A stretch of 62,772 nucleotides of DNA from an uncultured Clostridia bacterium (GCA_910583755.1 CAJTZO010000015.1:1-62772); one strand, 5' to 3'. Counted from the stretch's first letter, positions 43,038 to 52,737 are shown. A program made the numbers and translations. Notes: generated by a model not told the origin, from the letters alone.

Positions 43038-43886
43038 ATGAACATTGGAATCATTGGAGCAGGAAAAGTCGGCTGCACTCTGGGTAAATTTTTTGTACAA
43101 CGGGGAATTTCTGTTGTAGGCTATTATAGTAGAAGTATCAAATCTGCAATAGAGGCGGCACACTTTACGCAAACACAAGCATTAAATCATATCGAAGAAA
43201 TTGTTGATTTATGTGATGTTTTATTTTTAACCGTTCCAGATAGAAGTTTAGCACAGGTCTTTCAACAAATTGCAGTTATGCCAATAAAAGGAAAATATAT
43301 TTGCCATTGTAGTGGCGCACTTTCTACTAGGGAAGCATTTCCCGCCATAGAAAAAACAGGCGCCTTTGGATATTCTGTTCATCCGCTTTTTGCCATAAGC
43401 GATAAGTACCACGCTTATGAGGAATTGACGGATATTTTTTTTGCTCTGGAGGGAGATTCTGCTCATTTAGAAGAAATTCGTAGCTTGTTTGACGGCTGCC
43501 GTATAAAAACAATTTCTTCTGATTGTAAAACAGCTTATCATGCAGCAGCAGTTATGGTCAGCAATCTTACACTTGGATTAATGAAACCTGCTTTTGACTT
43601 AATGGAGCAATGTGGCTTTACAGAAGAAGAAGCACGCTCTGCCTTAGCACCTTTAGCACTTGGAAATCTTGCGCATGTTTTTCAAAAAGGATTGCAAGAA
43701 AGTTTAACCGGTCCTGTTGAACGTGCAGATGGTTCTACAATAAGCAAACATTTAAGCTGTCTTTCTTCAGAACAAAAAGAAATTTACATCCTTCTCTCCC
43801 ACATATTAATAGGGATTGCACAAAAAAAGCACCCTGACACCGATTATCAAAACATATGGAACCTTTTGAAAGGAGAAAAACAATGA
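43038..43886 (+). CDS. panG: Rossmann/DUF2520 protein, likely ketopantoate reductase PanG
   Basis: 282 aa with an N-terminal NAD(P) binding site (IGIIGAGKVGCTLGKFF), VFLTVPDRSL, and a helical C-terminal DUF2520 domain (CSGALSTREAFP, HPLFAIS, AAVMVSNLTLGL). This family includes PanG, characterised in Francisella as a ketopantoate reductase unrelated to PanE. Its operon position before panB and panC supports that role: ketopantoate to pantoate. It ends in ATGA overlapping panB. No panE is in the window. The assignment is strong from context but remains unproven in this organism. Confidence 0.85.
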   Translation: MNIGIIGAGKVGCTLGKFFVQRGISVVGYYSRSIKSAIEAAHFTQTQALNHIEEIVDLCDVLFLTVPDRSLAQVFQQIAVMPIKGKYICHCSGALSTREAFPAIEKTGAFGYSVHPLFAISDKYHAYEELTDIFFALEGDSAHLEEIRSLFDGCRIKTISSDCKTAYHAAAVMVSNLTLGLMKPAFDLMEQCGFTEEEARSALAPLALGNLAHVFQKGLQESLTGPVERADGSTISKHLSCLSSEQKEIYILLSHILIGIAQKKHPDTDYQNIWNLLKGEKQ

Positions 43887-44710
43887 AAAACACAGTGGCA
43901 ACATTTCAAAGTATGAAAGAAAAAGGAGAAAAAATCTCTATGTTAACAGCTTACGATTATTCTACCGCCAAATTGATGGACGAAGCTGGAATCAATGGTA
44001 TATTAGTAGGGGATTCCCTTGGTAATGTTATTTTAGGTTATACAGATACGCTTTCTGTTACAATGGAAGATATGATTCATCATGGTAGTGCTGTCGCAAG
44101 AGGTTGCAAAGATACCCTTGTTGTTATTGATATGCCATTTATGTCTTATCAAACTTCTGTTTATGACGCTGTTGTAAATGCAGGACGTTTGATGAAAGAA
44201 GGACGTGGCGGAGCAGTCAAACTGGAAGGTGGGATTGAAGTTGTACCACAAATCAAAGCAATTACTACTGCTGGAATTCCTGTTATGGGACATCTTGGCA
44301 TGACACCACAATCAGTTAATATGTTAGGTGGTTTTAAAGTACAAGGAAAAAATGAAACTGTTGCAAAAAAAATGATTGAAGATGCTCTTCTTTTACAAGA
44401 TGCTGGTGTATTTTCTATTGTATTAGAATGTGTTCCAGACCGTTTAGCTCAAATGATTTCTGAAAAATTAAATATTCCTACCATTGGCATTGGTGCAGGG
44501 GTTGGCTGTGATGGTCAAATTTTGGTTTATCAAGACATGCTAGGAATGTTCAAAGATTATGTTCCAAAATTTGTAAAACAATATGCAGATGTTGGTTCTA
44601 TTATGACACAAGCTTTTCAATGTTATGATAAAGAGGTAAAAAATGGTTCTTTTCCAGATGCCGCCCATAGTTTTACTATTAAAGATGATGTTTTAGAAAA
44701 ATTATATTAA
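43883..44710 (+). CDS. panB: 3-methyl-2-oxobutanoate hydroxymethyltransferase
   Basis: 275 aa. Converts 2-ketoisovalerate plus methylenetetrahydrofolate to ketopantoate. Motifs: MLTAYDYSTAKLMDEAGI, LVGDSLGNVILGY, GHLGMTPQSVN, and the IGIGAGVGCDGQILV segment. ATG 43883 overlaps the panG stop in ATGA; the longer frame to 43856 lies in panG. AAAGGAG lies 8 bases upstream. panC follows at 17 bp. Its substrate comes from IlvD (4243-5907). Confidence 0.97.
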   Translation: MKNTVATFQSMKEKGEKISMLTAYDYSTAKLMDEAGINGILVGDSLGNVILGYTDTLSVTMEDMIHHGSAVARGCKDTLVVIDMPFMSYQTSVYDAVVNAGRLMKEGRGGAVKLEGGIEVVPQIKAITTAGIPVMGHLGMTPQSVNMLGGFKVQGKNETVAKKMIEDALLLQDAGVFSIVLECVPDRLAQMISEKLNIPTIGIGAGVGCDGQILVYQDMLGMFKDYVPKFVKQYADVGSIMTQAFQCYDKEVKNGSFPDAAHSFTIKDDVLEKLY

Positions 44711-44727
44711 GAAAGGTGGTTTTTATC

Positions 44728-45576
44728 ATGATAATTGCACAAACAGTTGCAGAAGTACGTGCCCAAATACGTCAATGGAAAAAAGAAGGATGCTCTATTG
44801 GTTTGGTGCCCACTATGGGCTATCTTCATGAAGGTCACGCCAGTTTAGCAAAACAATCTGTTATTTCCTGTGATAAAACAGTAGCAAGTGTTTTTGTAAA
44901 TCCAATTCAATTTGGACCTTCCGAAGACTTGCTTTCCTATCCTAGAGACTTTCAACATGATTGTGCTCTTTTGGAAGAAATTGGGGTGGATTTAATTTTT
45001 CATCCTTCCCCAGAAGAAATGTATGCTCCTGATTTTTGTACTTATGTGGAGATGGAACATCTCACAACACAACTTTGCGGAAAAAGCAGACCCGGACATT
45101 TTAGAGGAGTATGCACTGTTGTTTCCAAACTATTTCATATAATACAACCAGATAAAGCATTTTTTGGTGAAAAAGATGCACAGCAACTTGCAGTAATTCG
45201 CCGTATGGTTCGAGACCTTTCTTTTGACATTGAAATTGTAGGTTGTCCTATTGTACGTGAGGCAGATGGTTTAGCAAAGTCTTCACGCAATACCTACTTA
45301 AATGCTGAAGAACGTCAAGCAGCATTAATTCTTTCTCAATCTATACTTTTGGGTAAAAAGCTTGTGGAACAAGGTGAACGAAACGGACAAGCTTTAATAA
45401 ATGCATTAAAAGCACATATTGAAACGGAGCCTTTGGCTCGTGTGGATTATGTTGATGTTGTCGATGGAATAACAATGCAACCTATTGAACATCTGCAAGG
45501 AAAAATTTTAGTTGCAATAGCAGTTTTTATTGGTAAAACACGCCTAATTGATAATTTTTCTGTTACATTATCTTAA
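44728..45576 (+). CDS. panC: Pantothenate synthetase (pantoate-beta-alanine ligase)
   Basis: 282 aa. ATP-dependent condensation of pantoate and beta-alanine. Motifs: VPTMGYLHEGHASL (HxGH nucleotide site), VNPIQFGP, FGEKDAQQLAVIRRM and SSRNTYL (KSMSK-like). Start ATG 44728 with AAAGGTGG upstream; a GTG at 44716 would sit within that site. No panD is in the window, so beta-alanine may come from elsewhere. A strong terminator follows. Confidence 0.97.
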   Translation: MIIAQTVAEVRAQIRQWKKEGCSIGLVPTMGYLHEGHASLAKQSVISCDKTVASVFVNPIQFGPSEDLLSYPRDFQHDCALLEEIGVDLIFHPSPEEMYAPDFCTYVEMEHLTTQLCGKSRPGHFRGVCTVVSKLFHIIQPDKAFFGEKDAQQLAVIRRMVRDLSFDIEIVGCPIVREADGLAKSSRNTYLNAEERQAALILSQSILLGKKLVEQGERNGQALINALKAHIETEPLARVDYVDVVDGITMQPIEHLQGKILVAIAVFIGKTRLIDNFSVTLS

Positions 45577-45582
45577 AAAATA

Positions 45583-45614
45583 AAGAGCAAGAGATAGTTA
45601 AACTATCTCTTGCT
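45583..45614. terminator. Bidirectional terminator after panC
   Basis: GAGCAAGAGATAGTT pairs with AACTATCTCTTGCTC, a perfect 14-15-bp stem with a tiny loop. It separates panC from the convergent surface protein gene. Confidence 0.8.
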
Positions 45615-45621
45615 CAGCCTA

Positions 45622-48600
45622 TTAATCTATTTTTTTCAACATATAAAACATTTGTGCTGCTTGTGCACGGGTTGTCGTTCCTTTTGGAGAAAGCATTGTT
45701 GTACTAACACCATTAATAATACCAGTGTCACAAGCCCATTGAATTGCATCAAGTGCATAATGGCTTACCTCAGCCATATCTTCATACATGGAAATATCAG
45801 CCTTTCCGCTTACTTCTTTATTTTTATATTGTGTATAACGATATAACATAGCTGCCATTTGTTCTCTAGTAATACTATCCTCAGGAGCAAATTTTATGTT
45901 ACTATATCCACTTACAATATCATTATGTACTGCCCAACGAACTGCTTCTGTATAATACTCTCCTTCTGTTACATCATAAAAAGGTATACTATCATTTATT
46001 ATTGGCTTATTTTCTGTTCTCCACAGAATTGTTACCACCATAGACCGTGTAATTGGCATATGAGGAGAAAATGTTGTATTTGTTGTACCAAATATTAAAT
46101 CATTTTCTACACAATAGTGAGAACCATCATGATACCACGCATATCTATCTACATCTGTAAATTTTATTAAAGGACAATCTTGATTTCTTGGACAACCTTG
46201 CTTTATCACTTGCGGTTGTATAGTTTGTTTTTCTGGTTTTACCCAAGTACCTGTTCTGTAACTGCCACCACCGCCACCACTAGAATGGCTTTTTTCTATC
46301 CATTTCCATTTTGCATATAGGGTAAAATTTTCTGTGACAGGGTTGCTAAAACGATAAATTTCATGAAACTCCTTATCTGCAAACCACCCTAAAAATTCAT
46401 AGCCATTTTTCCTTGGAACTTCTGGTATAACCGCTGTTTTTCCTGTTTCTACTGTTTGGCTTGGAATTTCAGAGCCACCATTACTTTCAAATGTTACAAC
46501 ATAACTTTCCACTGTTCCACTAGACTTCCATTTTGCATATAGGGTAAGATTTTCCGTGACAGGGTTGCTAAAACGATAAATTTCATGAAACTCCTTATCT
46601 GCAAACCACCCTAAAAATTCATAGCCATTTTTCCTTGGAACTTCTGGTATAACCGCTGTTTTTCCTGTTTCTACTGTTTGGCTTGGAATTTCAGAGCCAC
46701 CATTACTTTCAAATGTTACAACATAACTTTCCACTGTTTCACTAGATTTCCATTTTGCATATAGAGTAAGATTTTCCGTGACAGGATTGCTAAAACGATA
46801 AATTTCATGAAACTCCTTATCTGCAAACCACCCCAAAAATTCATAGCCACTTCTCTTTGGAACTTCTGGTATAACCGCTGTTTTTCCTGTTTCTACTGTT
46901 TGACTTGGAATTTCAGAACCACCATTACTTTCAAATGTTACAATATAACTTTTTACTGTTCCAGTAGGCTCCCATCCCGCATATAATATCATATCTTCTG
47001 TCACTGCTGTATTAAAGTCATATACTTGTGTCAATGTTTCATCAATATACCAGCTTTTAAATTGATACCCTGTTTTTTTAGGTGTATCCGGCTTTCTTAC
47101 TGTTCCACCCTCCTCTACTTCTTGCCAAGCTGGAACAGGAGTGCCTCCATTCGCATTAAATTGTATTGTAAATTTTTGTGTTTCTGATGGTGGAGAAGTT
47201 TCTTCCGTCCATTTTGCATATAGTGTCATATCTTCTGTCACTTCTGTATTAAAATCATATACTTGTGTCAATGTTTCATCAATATACCAACCTTTAAATT
47301 GATACCCTGTTTTTTTAGGTGTATCCGGCTTTCTTACTGTTCCACCCTCCTCTACTTCTTGCCAAGCTGGAACAGGAGTGCCTCCATTCGCATTAAATTG
47401 TATTGTAAATTTTTGTGTTTCTGGTGGTGGAGAAGTTTCTTTCATCCATTTTGCATATAGTATCATATCTTCTGTCACTGCTGTATTAAAATCATATGCT
47501 TGTGTCAATGTTTCATCAATATACCAACCTTCAAGGGTATAACCATCTCTTTGGGGAGTTGGTGCTACAACAGGCGTACCAACTTCTACTATTTTTGTTT
47601 CTGTTAAATCGTTATACAGATAGTTAAAAGTTACTATTTTTTCATTTTCTGGACGTTTTTCTAAAAACACCGCAGCACTATCTAATATTGTTTTATATTC
47701 TGGATGGTCACTTCTGAATTTGGTTTCAGTACCATCTGCTATAGTATATGGATTGTTTCCTTCTGCAATTTTTCTATGGTCCATATCTTTAGCACCAACA
47801 CTAACACCAATATTTGCACTCTTTTCTAATGCATCAATCACATGAATAATGTTATCTGTAGGTAAATACACATTATTGACAGATTTTTTTTCTGTTCCTA
47901 TATTCTCTTTTATAATAGGTGTACCAGAAACATAAATAAGTGCATCTGGATTTACATAAATACCACCACCAGAATATGCAGATGTATTTTCTACAATGCT
48001 GCCACCTGTCATCGTAAAGCTACCACTTAAGTCGATACCACCACCAGAATTCAAAGTTTCATTTTCTTTTATGGTTCCACCTTGCATCTTAAAAATTCCA
48101 TATTGAGACACTGACATACCACCGCCATAGCCATCTTTTGTTGTTTTATTGCCACTGATAATACCATCTTTCATAAGAAAGGTAGATTTATAATAATTAT
48201 TTTGATTTATCCAGCCATCTATAAACACACCACCACCATTATACGCTGCTTCATTTTCAGAAATCTCACCACCTTCCATGGTAAATATGACATCATCACT
48301 TTCAGCATATCCTCCATTCATGATGAATACACCACCACCATTACTTTCTGATATATTATTGCTGATAGTACCATCTCTCATAGTCACCATCGCTTTGCTA
48401 TCACTTTTTTGGGGCAGTTCTATATTTATGATAGATACACCAGCACCTTTTTTTGCTTCATTTTCTGTAATAATGCCACCTTCCATAAGAAAATTGGCTT
48501 CTGTTGTTCCCTGAATTGTTCCACTTACAACAGATATCCCACCACCAGTTCCATACCTATTTACCACATTTTTAGCAATTTTACTGTTTGTTTCCATATG

Positions 48601-50343
48601 AAAAGTTCCATTATAAACAAATACTCCGCCACCACCATGACTATCTGCCTCAGTATTGACATCTACTTCATTTTCTGTAATTTCACTATTGTCTGACATA
48701 ATAAAAGTGCCACCACTAACATAGACTCCACCGCCACCACTAGCAGCATCTGCATTACTAACAGTTACTATATTATTTGTAATTTTACTAGTATCTTTTA
48801 TAGTAAAGGTAGATTGGCTGCCAACGATAACTCCGCCACCGCCACTACCATGACCTCCATCAGTCACTTTATTGCCAGTGATGATGCTATTACCAGATAT
48901 TTCAAATTCACTGGTATTTCCAATCAATACACCACCACCAGAATTTTTTGCCTCATTTTCAGAAATACTGCTATCTTGCATAACAACCTCACTTATTACA
49001 GCATAGATACCACCACCCATTTTTGCTTCATTTTCAGAAATGGTACTATTTGTCATGGTAAATTGAGTATCTTGAATACATATCCCACCACCAGAGACAC
49101 CTGAATGATTTTTAGAAATGGTGCCATTTGTCATAGTAAATGTTGTACCATTGTAAACATATACGCCACCACCAGAATTTCCTGTACTATTTTCAGAAAT
49201 CGTACCCCCTGTCATCGTAAAATTACTATCCTTGATATAAACACCACCACCACTTATCTTGGAATAATTTTCTCCCTGAATTGCACTATCCCCAGACATG
49301 GTAAAGCTACCTTCATTCAACACACAAACACCGCCACCAAAAGAATCTACATCAAATGTAGAATCTAACTTATGACCATATGCACAATTTCCAGAAATGA
49401 TACCTCCTTCCATCTCAAAGGTGCCTCCATCCACATAGACACCACCACCAGCACCGCCTTTCTCTTGCCTTGTGCCTTCTCCAGTTATATTTTCAGAAAT
49501 GATACCATCCAGCATAGTAAAGTTGGCATTCTTAGCAACATAAACGCCACCGCCATTTGCTTCATTTGCTTCATTTTTGGAGATACTGCCACCCTTCATC
49601 ATAAAGTTAGCATTTTCATCAACATAAATACCGCTACGTTCTCCACCTGTAATAACACCTGCATTACTTTCTTCATCAAACAAGGTCAAATTTCTACTAT
49701 CTTTTACTTTCATGACAGAATCTGAACCAGTCATCTCCAATGTTTGTCCATTTAAACATAGTGTTACATCTCCATTAATTTCAATGGTTTGAGAAATAGT
49801 AACAGCATTTTCTAAAAAATACATTCCTTCACCTAAAGAAGTCATCGTATTATCTAGCTTCGTCCATCCATCATGATTTCCATTACAAATTTCTCCATGT
49901 TGTATTGCATCTTTTTGTTTTAAAATTTCTTCTGTTAGTTCTTCTTCTGGAAGTTCCTCTGTTGGGTCTTCCTCCGATGGCGCTTGTTCCTTTGGAGGTT
50001 CTTCTGTTGGGTCTTCCTCTGTTGGTATCTGTTCTTCTGGAGGTTCTCCTGTTGGGTCTTCCTCTGTTGGTATCTGTTCTTCTGGAGGTTCTCCTGTTGG
50101 GTCTTCCTCTGTTGGTATCTGTTCTTCTGGAGGTTCCCCTGTTGAGTCTTCCTCCGATGGTGCTTGTTCCTTTGGAGGTTCCTTTGTTTCCTGTTCTATT
50201 TTTTCCTCCTTCTGTGAAAAGTCCTTTTCTGTTGTTTCAAGCTCCCCATTTTGTTCTACTTGTTCCTGTGCAAAAGCATTTGCAGGAAACAGCCCCATAA
50301 GCATACACAAAATAAGAAGGTATGCTATACTGCGTTTTTTCAT
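45622..50343 (-). CDS. S-layer-anchored surface protein with beta-helix and InlB repeats
   Basis: 1573 aa. Signal peptide about 1-25 (MKKRSIAYLLILCMLMGLF, then ANAFA before QEQ). About residues 50-135 are Pro/Glu rich with five 15-residue repeats (PPEEQIPTEEDPTGE type). About 165-830 is a parallel beta-helix built of GGGVYV...FTMxGGTISEN coils. About 890-1370 has six InlB/Listeria-Bacteroides repeats (NGGxxIP, GYxFxGWY, LYAKW). A Gly/Ser linker and three SLH domains (TDVDRYAWYHD, YDVTEGEYYTEAV and YEDMAEVSHYALDAI) close it. Secreted, bound to pyruvylated wall polymer through SLH, probably an adhesin. Start is ATG 50343 (AAGGGGG upstream). Two hairpins and a promoter lie upstream. Confidence 0.88.
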   Translation of the reverse strand: MKKRSIAYLLILCMLMGLFPANAFAQEQVEQNGELETTEKDFSQKEEKIEQETKEPPKEQAPSEEDSTGEPPEEQIPTEEDPTGEPPEEQIPTEEDPTGEPPEEQIPTEEDPTEEPPKEQAPSEEDPTEELPEEELTEEILKQKDAIQHGEICNGNHDGWTKLDNTMTSLGEGMYFLENAVTISQTIEINGDVTLCLNGQTLEMTGSDSVMKVKDSRNLTLFDEESNAGVITGGERSGIYVDENANFMMKGGSISKNEANEANGGGVYVAKNANFTMLDGIISENITGEGTRQEKGGAGGGVYVDGGTFEMEGGIISGNCAYGHKLDSTFDVDSFGGGVCVLNEGSFTMSGDSAIQGENYSKISGGGVYIKDSNFTMTGGTISENSTGNSGGGVYVYNGTTFTMTNGTISKNHSGVSGGGICIQDTQFTMTNSTISENEAKMGGGIYAVISEVVMQDSSISENEAKNSGGGVLIGNTSEFEISGNSIITGNKVTDGGHGSGGGGVIVGSQSTFTIKDTSKITNNIVTVSNADAASGGGGVYVSGGTFIMSDNSEITENEVDVNTEADSHGGGGVFVYNGTFHMETNSKIAKNVVNRYGTGGGISVVSGTIQGTTEANFLMEGGIITENEAKKGAGVSIINIELPQKSDSKAMVTMRDGTISNNISESNGGGVFIMNGGYAESDDVIFTMEGGEISENEAAYNGGGVFIDGWINQNNYYKSTFLMKDGIISGNKTTKDGYGGGMSVSQYGIFKMQGGTIKENETLNSGGGIDLSGSFTMTGGSIVENTSAYSGGGIYVNPDALIYVSGTPIIKENIGTEKKSVNNVYLPTDNIIHVIDALEKSANIGVSVGAKDMDHRKIAEGNNPYTIADGTETKFRSDHPEYKTILDSAAVFLEKRPENEKIVTFNYLYNDLTETKIVEVGTPVVAPTPQRDGYTLEGWYIDETLTQAYDFNTAVTEDMILYAKWMKETSPPPETQKFTIQFNANGGTPVPAWQEVEEGGTVRKPDTPKKTGYQFKGWYIDETLTQVYDFNTEVTEDMTLYAKWTEETSPPSETQKFTIQFNANGGTPVPAWQEVEEGGTVRKPDTPKKTGYQFKSWYIDETLTQVYDFNTAVTEDMILYAGWEPTGTVKSYIVTFESNGGSEIPSQTVETGKTAVIPEVPKRSGYEFLGWFADKEFHEIYRFSNPVTENLTLYAKWKSSETVESYVVTFESNGGSEIPSQTVETGKTAVIPEVPRKNGYEFLGWFADKEFHEIYRFSNPVTENLTLYAKWKSSGTVESYVVTFESNGGSEIPSQTVETGKTAVIPEVPRKNGYEFLGWFADKEFHEIYRFSNPVTENFTLYAKWKWIEKSHSSGGGGGSYRTGTWVKPEKQTIQPQVIKQGCPRNQDCPLIKFTDVDRYAWYHDGSHYCVENDLIFGTTNTTFSPHMPITRSMVVTILWRTENKPIINDSIPFYDVTEGEYYTEAVRWAVHNDIVSGYSNIKFAPEDSITREQMAAMLYRYTQYKNKEVSGKADISMYEDMAEVSHYALDAIQWACDTGIINGVSTTMLSPKGTTTRAQAAQMFYMLKKID
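46280..47560 (-). repeat. Tandem InlB-type repeats in the surface protein gene
   Basis: Six units of about 222-240 bp. The middle copies around 46310-46720 are nearly identical at DNA level with a 222-bp period (for example ACATAACTTTCCACTG recurs at 46499 and 46721). Units of the second type (around 47000-47400) share almost identical sequence too. Copy-number change by recombination is likely. Confidence 0.85.
49950..50190 (-). repeat. 45-bp tandem repeats encoding the Pro/Glu region
   Basis: Five 45-bp units. The central three are identical or nearly so; the outer ones carry KEQAPSEED variants. In-frame, so length changes would keep the protein open. Confidence 0.85.
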
Positions 50344-50378
50344 ATGTTTCCCCCTTTCTTCTTTAGCAGACAAAACTT

Positions 50379-50422
50379 CTTAGAGATGTCTCTCTAAGAA
50401 ATAAGGCAGCTGGCTGCCTTAT
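50379..50422 (-). promoter_or_regulatory. Two hairpins in the surface protein leader
   Basis: ATAAGGCAGC/GCTGCCTTAT (50401-50422) is a near-perfect palindrome and CTTAGAGA/TCTCTAAG (50379-50398) a second stem. Both lie between the minus-strand promoter (50445-50473) and the ATG, so they are in the 5' leader. They could attenuate or stabilise the mRNA. Confidence 0.6.
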
Positions 50423-50444
50423 TTTATCTTATTAACTAAATTTC

Positions 50445-50473
50445 ATTATGAAAGCATTGATTGAAAATGTCAA
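50445..50473 (-). promoter_or_regulatory. Promoter of the surface protein gene
   Basis: Minus strand TTGACA (complement of 50468-50473), 17-bp spacer, CATAAT (complement of 50445-50450). A very good vegetative promoter. Confidence 0.7.
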
Positions 50474-50586
50474 GGATTTTAAGAGGAATGTTTTTTGGGA
50501 AAAAAAGCCTTTTTGCTTGTCTTCTTTTTTCTATTTATAAATGGTAAGTTTTATGCTATACTCTATTTCGGAAAGAGGTGAAAACG

Positions 50587-50814
50587 ATGCCATCATTTAT
50601 GTATGAAGATACGCAACAAGTAATCATTGAAATCAAAAAAATAATGATTGAAAAACGAATTTCTCAAAAAGATTTAGCAGAACGATTACATATTTCGCCA
50701 CAAGCACTTGTAAAACTTTTTAAGAAAAAAAACTTCAGCTTTGAAGATGCTAAGAAAATATTAAACGCTATGGAGTATGATTTATCCATTGATGTTTTTG
50801 AAAAATATTATTAA
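50587..50814 (+). CDS. Small XRE-type HTH regulator
   Basis: 75 aa, essentially a single HTH domain (EIKKIMIEKRISQKDLAERLHISPQALVKLFKKKNFSF). Start is ATG 50587 with AAGAGGTG 7 bases upstream; a GTG three codons earlier overlaps that site. It is divergent from the surface protein gene, which it might regulate, and convergent with asnB. It lacks a sensor domain. A hairpin follows the stop. Confidence 0.8.
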   Translation: MPSFMYEDTQQVIIEIKKIMIEKRISQKDLAERLHISPQALVKLFKKKNFSFEDAKKILNAMEYDLSIDVFEKYY

Positions 50815-50851
50815 ATGTAGACAGTCGCCTTTCTTTTCTTTCCATTTTTAA

Positions 50852-50893
50852 AGGTGTTGAACATTCAAAAAACATTCAACACCTACTTTTTAT
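50852..50893 (+). terminator. Terminator after the HTH gene
   Basis: AGGTGTTGAA pairs with TTCAACACCT and is followed by ACTTTTTATT. It lies between convergent genes, so it may also serve asnB. Confidence 0.7.
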
Positions 50894-52737
50894 TAGCACT
50901 CTACTTTAACATGATATTTTTGAAGCCAGTAATTAATCTGTATCATATAAGCAATCATTTGAGGTGCCGCCATAAGTTGCCCATACCAAGGCTTTCCATA
51001 ATCAGAAGGACTTTTTAAAAATTTATTTACTTTATCAATGTCCAAAAATTGTAATACAGGAGCATCCTTATCTTTTATTATTTCTTTTAGACGATTAGAA
51101 AGCAATACTTCATAGTTTGTATCATACGTTTTAGGGTAAGGAGATTTTTTGCGGAAAAGAATTTCTTCTGGTAAAAATCCTTTTCCTGCTTCTCTTAAAA
51201 TATGCTTTACTACACCATCTTTAGCTTTCATATGCCATGGAACATTCCAAAGATATTCTATAATTTTGTAGTCTGCAAAAGGAACTCTTGCCTCTAAACC
51301 AGAATGCATACTTGTTCTATCCATACGGTCAAGAAGTGTTTGCATAAACCATTTTAAATTAAGATAAGAAATTTCACGACGGCGTGCTTCCTCTGGAGTA
51401 TCCTCTGCAAAGCGTGGTGTTTCTGCCACAGAACGATGATATGTTTCTGCAACATATTCCTCCATATGAAGCTCTGCTAAAAACTCATCTGAAAGCATTA
51501 CTTTTCTTGCTTCTAAATCCATTGTCCAAGGGAAGGTATCCGCTTCAAAACATTCTTTTTTATGAAACCAAGGATATCCACCAAAAATTTCATCGGCACA
51601 TTCTCCTGTCAATGCTACTTTATGACTTTGTTTTACAACAGAACAAAAATATAACATAGAAGAATCCACATCTGCCATACAAGGTAAGTCATGAGCATCC
51701 ACAGAAGCAGTTAATAAATCAGCTTGTTTTGTTGTATCACACTCCAAAAAATGGTGCTTTGAATCCAAAAATTGTACCATCTTTTCCACATAAGGACGGT
51801 CTTGGGAAGGCTGAAAAGCATTTGCTTTAAAATATTTATCATTATCTACAAAGTCAAAAGAAAAAGTATGCAGTTGTTTTCCTTGTTTTTTTAGTTCCTG
51901 TGCACAAACAGCAGACACTAAACTACTATCCACGCCACCTGACAAAAAAGTACAAATCGGCACATCAGAAACCATTTGACGGCGGATAGCATCCTGCACC
52001 AAAAAAGATACTTTTTCTACTGTCTTTTTATAACTATCTGTATGTGGATGACTTTCTAATTTCCAATAACAATGCATATGTTTTCCTTGTGGGTCAAAAG
52101 TAATATGGTATCCCGGAAGCACTTCATCAATTCCACGATAAACACCACAACCATAGGTTTTGGCAGGACCTATGCTAAAAATTTCGTTTAATCCTTTTTT
52201 ATCTACAACTGCCTCAATACCATATGCAAACAATGCTTTCAGTTCAGAAGCAAACACAATTGTGCCATTTTGATTACTATAAAAAAGTGGTTTCACACCA
52301 GCTCTATCTCGGAATAAATGAAGCTGTTTCTTTTTACTATCCGCAATTGCAAATGCAAAAATACCATTTAATTTTTTTACAAAATCTGTACCATATTCTA
52401 AATAGCCATTTAATATCATTTCTGTATCGCTTGTGGTTTCAAAATGATATCCCTTTTTTATCAAGTCTTCCTTCAATTCTTTCATATTATAAATTTCTCC
52501 ATTATAGGCAATACTGTATTCTTGCCCATATAATTTTTTAGTCATTGGTTGATGTCCTGTCGTAAGGTCTATAATGGAAAGTCTTGCATGTGCTAAAGCA
52601 AAACCATCATTGATATAAATACCACTATCATCAGGACCTCTATGAGAAAGAGAATCTTTCATATCATTGAGTATTTTTTTATATTTCGCATTGGTAAATT
52701 GTTGCTCTGGGTGAAAAAAACCAGCTATTCCACACAT
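50893..52737 (-). CDS. asnB: Glutamine-hydrolysing asparagine synthetase
   Basis: 614 aa. Class II amidotransferase: N-terminal Cys2 (MCGIAGFF), LSHRGPDDSG, YNGEIYN; C-terminal synthetase with the PP-loop CTFLSGGVDSSLVSA and ALTGECADEIFGGYPWF. Converts Asp, Gln and ATP to Asn, Glu, AMP and PPi. Length is normal. No adjacent partner. Its upstream region contains dispersed element copy E. Confidence 0.95.
   Translation of the reverse strand: MCGIAGFFHPEQQFTNAKYKKILNDMKDSLSHRGPDDSGIYINDGFALAHARLSIIDLTTGHQPMTKKLYGQEYSIAYNGEIYNMKELKEDLIKKGYHFETTSDTEMILNGYLEYGTDFVKKLNGIFAFAIADSKKKQLHLFRDRAGVKPLFYSNQNGTIVFASELKALFAYGIEAVVDKKGLNEIFSIGPAKTYGCGVYRGIDEVLPGYHITFDPQGKHMHCYWKLESHPHTDSYKKTVEKVSFLVQDAIRRQMVSDVPICTFLSGGVDSSLVSAVCAQELKKQGKQLHTFSFDFVDNDKYFKANAFQPSQDRPYVEKMVQFLDSKHHFLECDTTKQADLLTASVDAHDLPCMADVDSSMLYFCSVVKQSHKVALTGECADEIFGGYPWFHKKECFEADTFPWTMDLEARKVMLSDEFLAELHMEEYVAETYHRSVAETPRFAEDTPEEARRREISYLNLKWFMQTLLDRMDRTSMHSGLEARVPFADYKIIEYLWNVPWHMKAKDGVVKHILREAGKGFLPEEILFRKKSPYPKTYDTNYEVLLSNRLKEIIKDKDAPVLQFLDIDKVNKFLKSPSDYGKPWYGQLMAAPQMIAYMIQINYWLQKYHVKVEC

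Noticed and set aside
48278..49725. Several plus-strand frames of 78-117 aa in the surface protein gene
   Set aside because: Antisense shadows of the beta-helix repeats. The minus-strand frame of 1573 aa with signal peptide and SLH domains explains the region.
45622..50343. CRISPR-like regular repeats
   Set aside because: The repeats are in-frame coding units with no variable spacers and no cas genes nearby.
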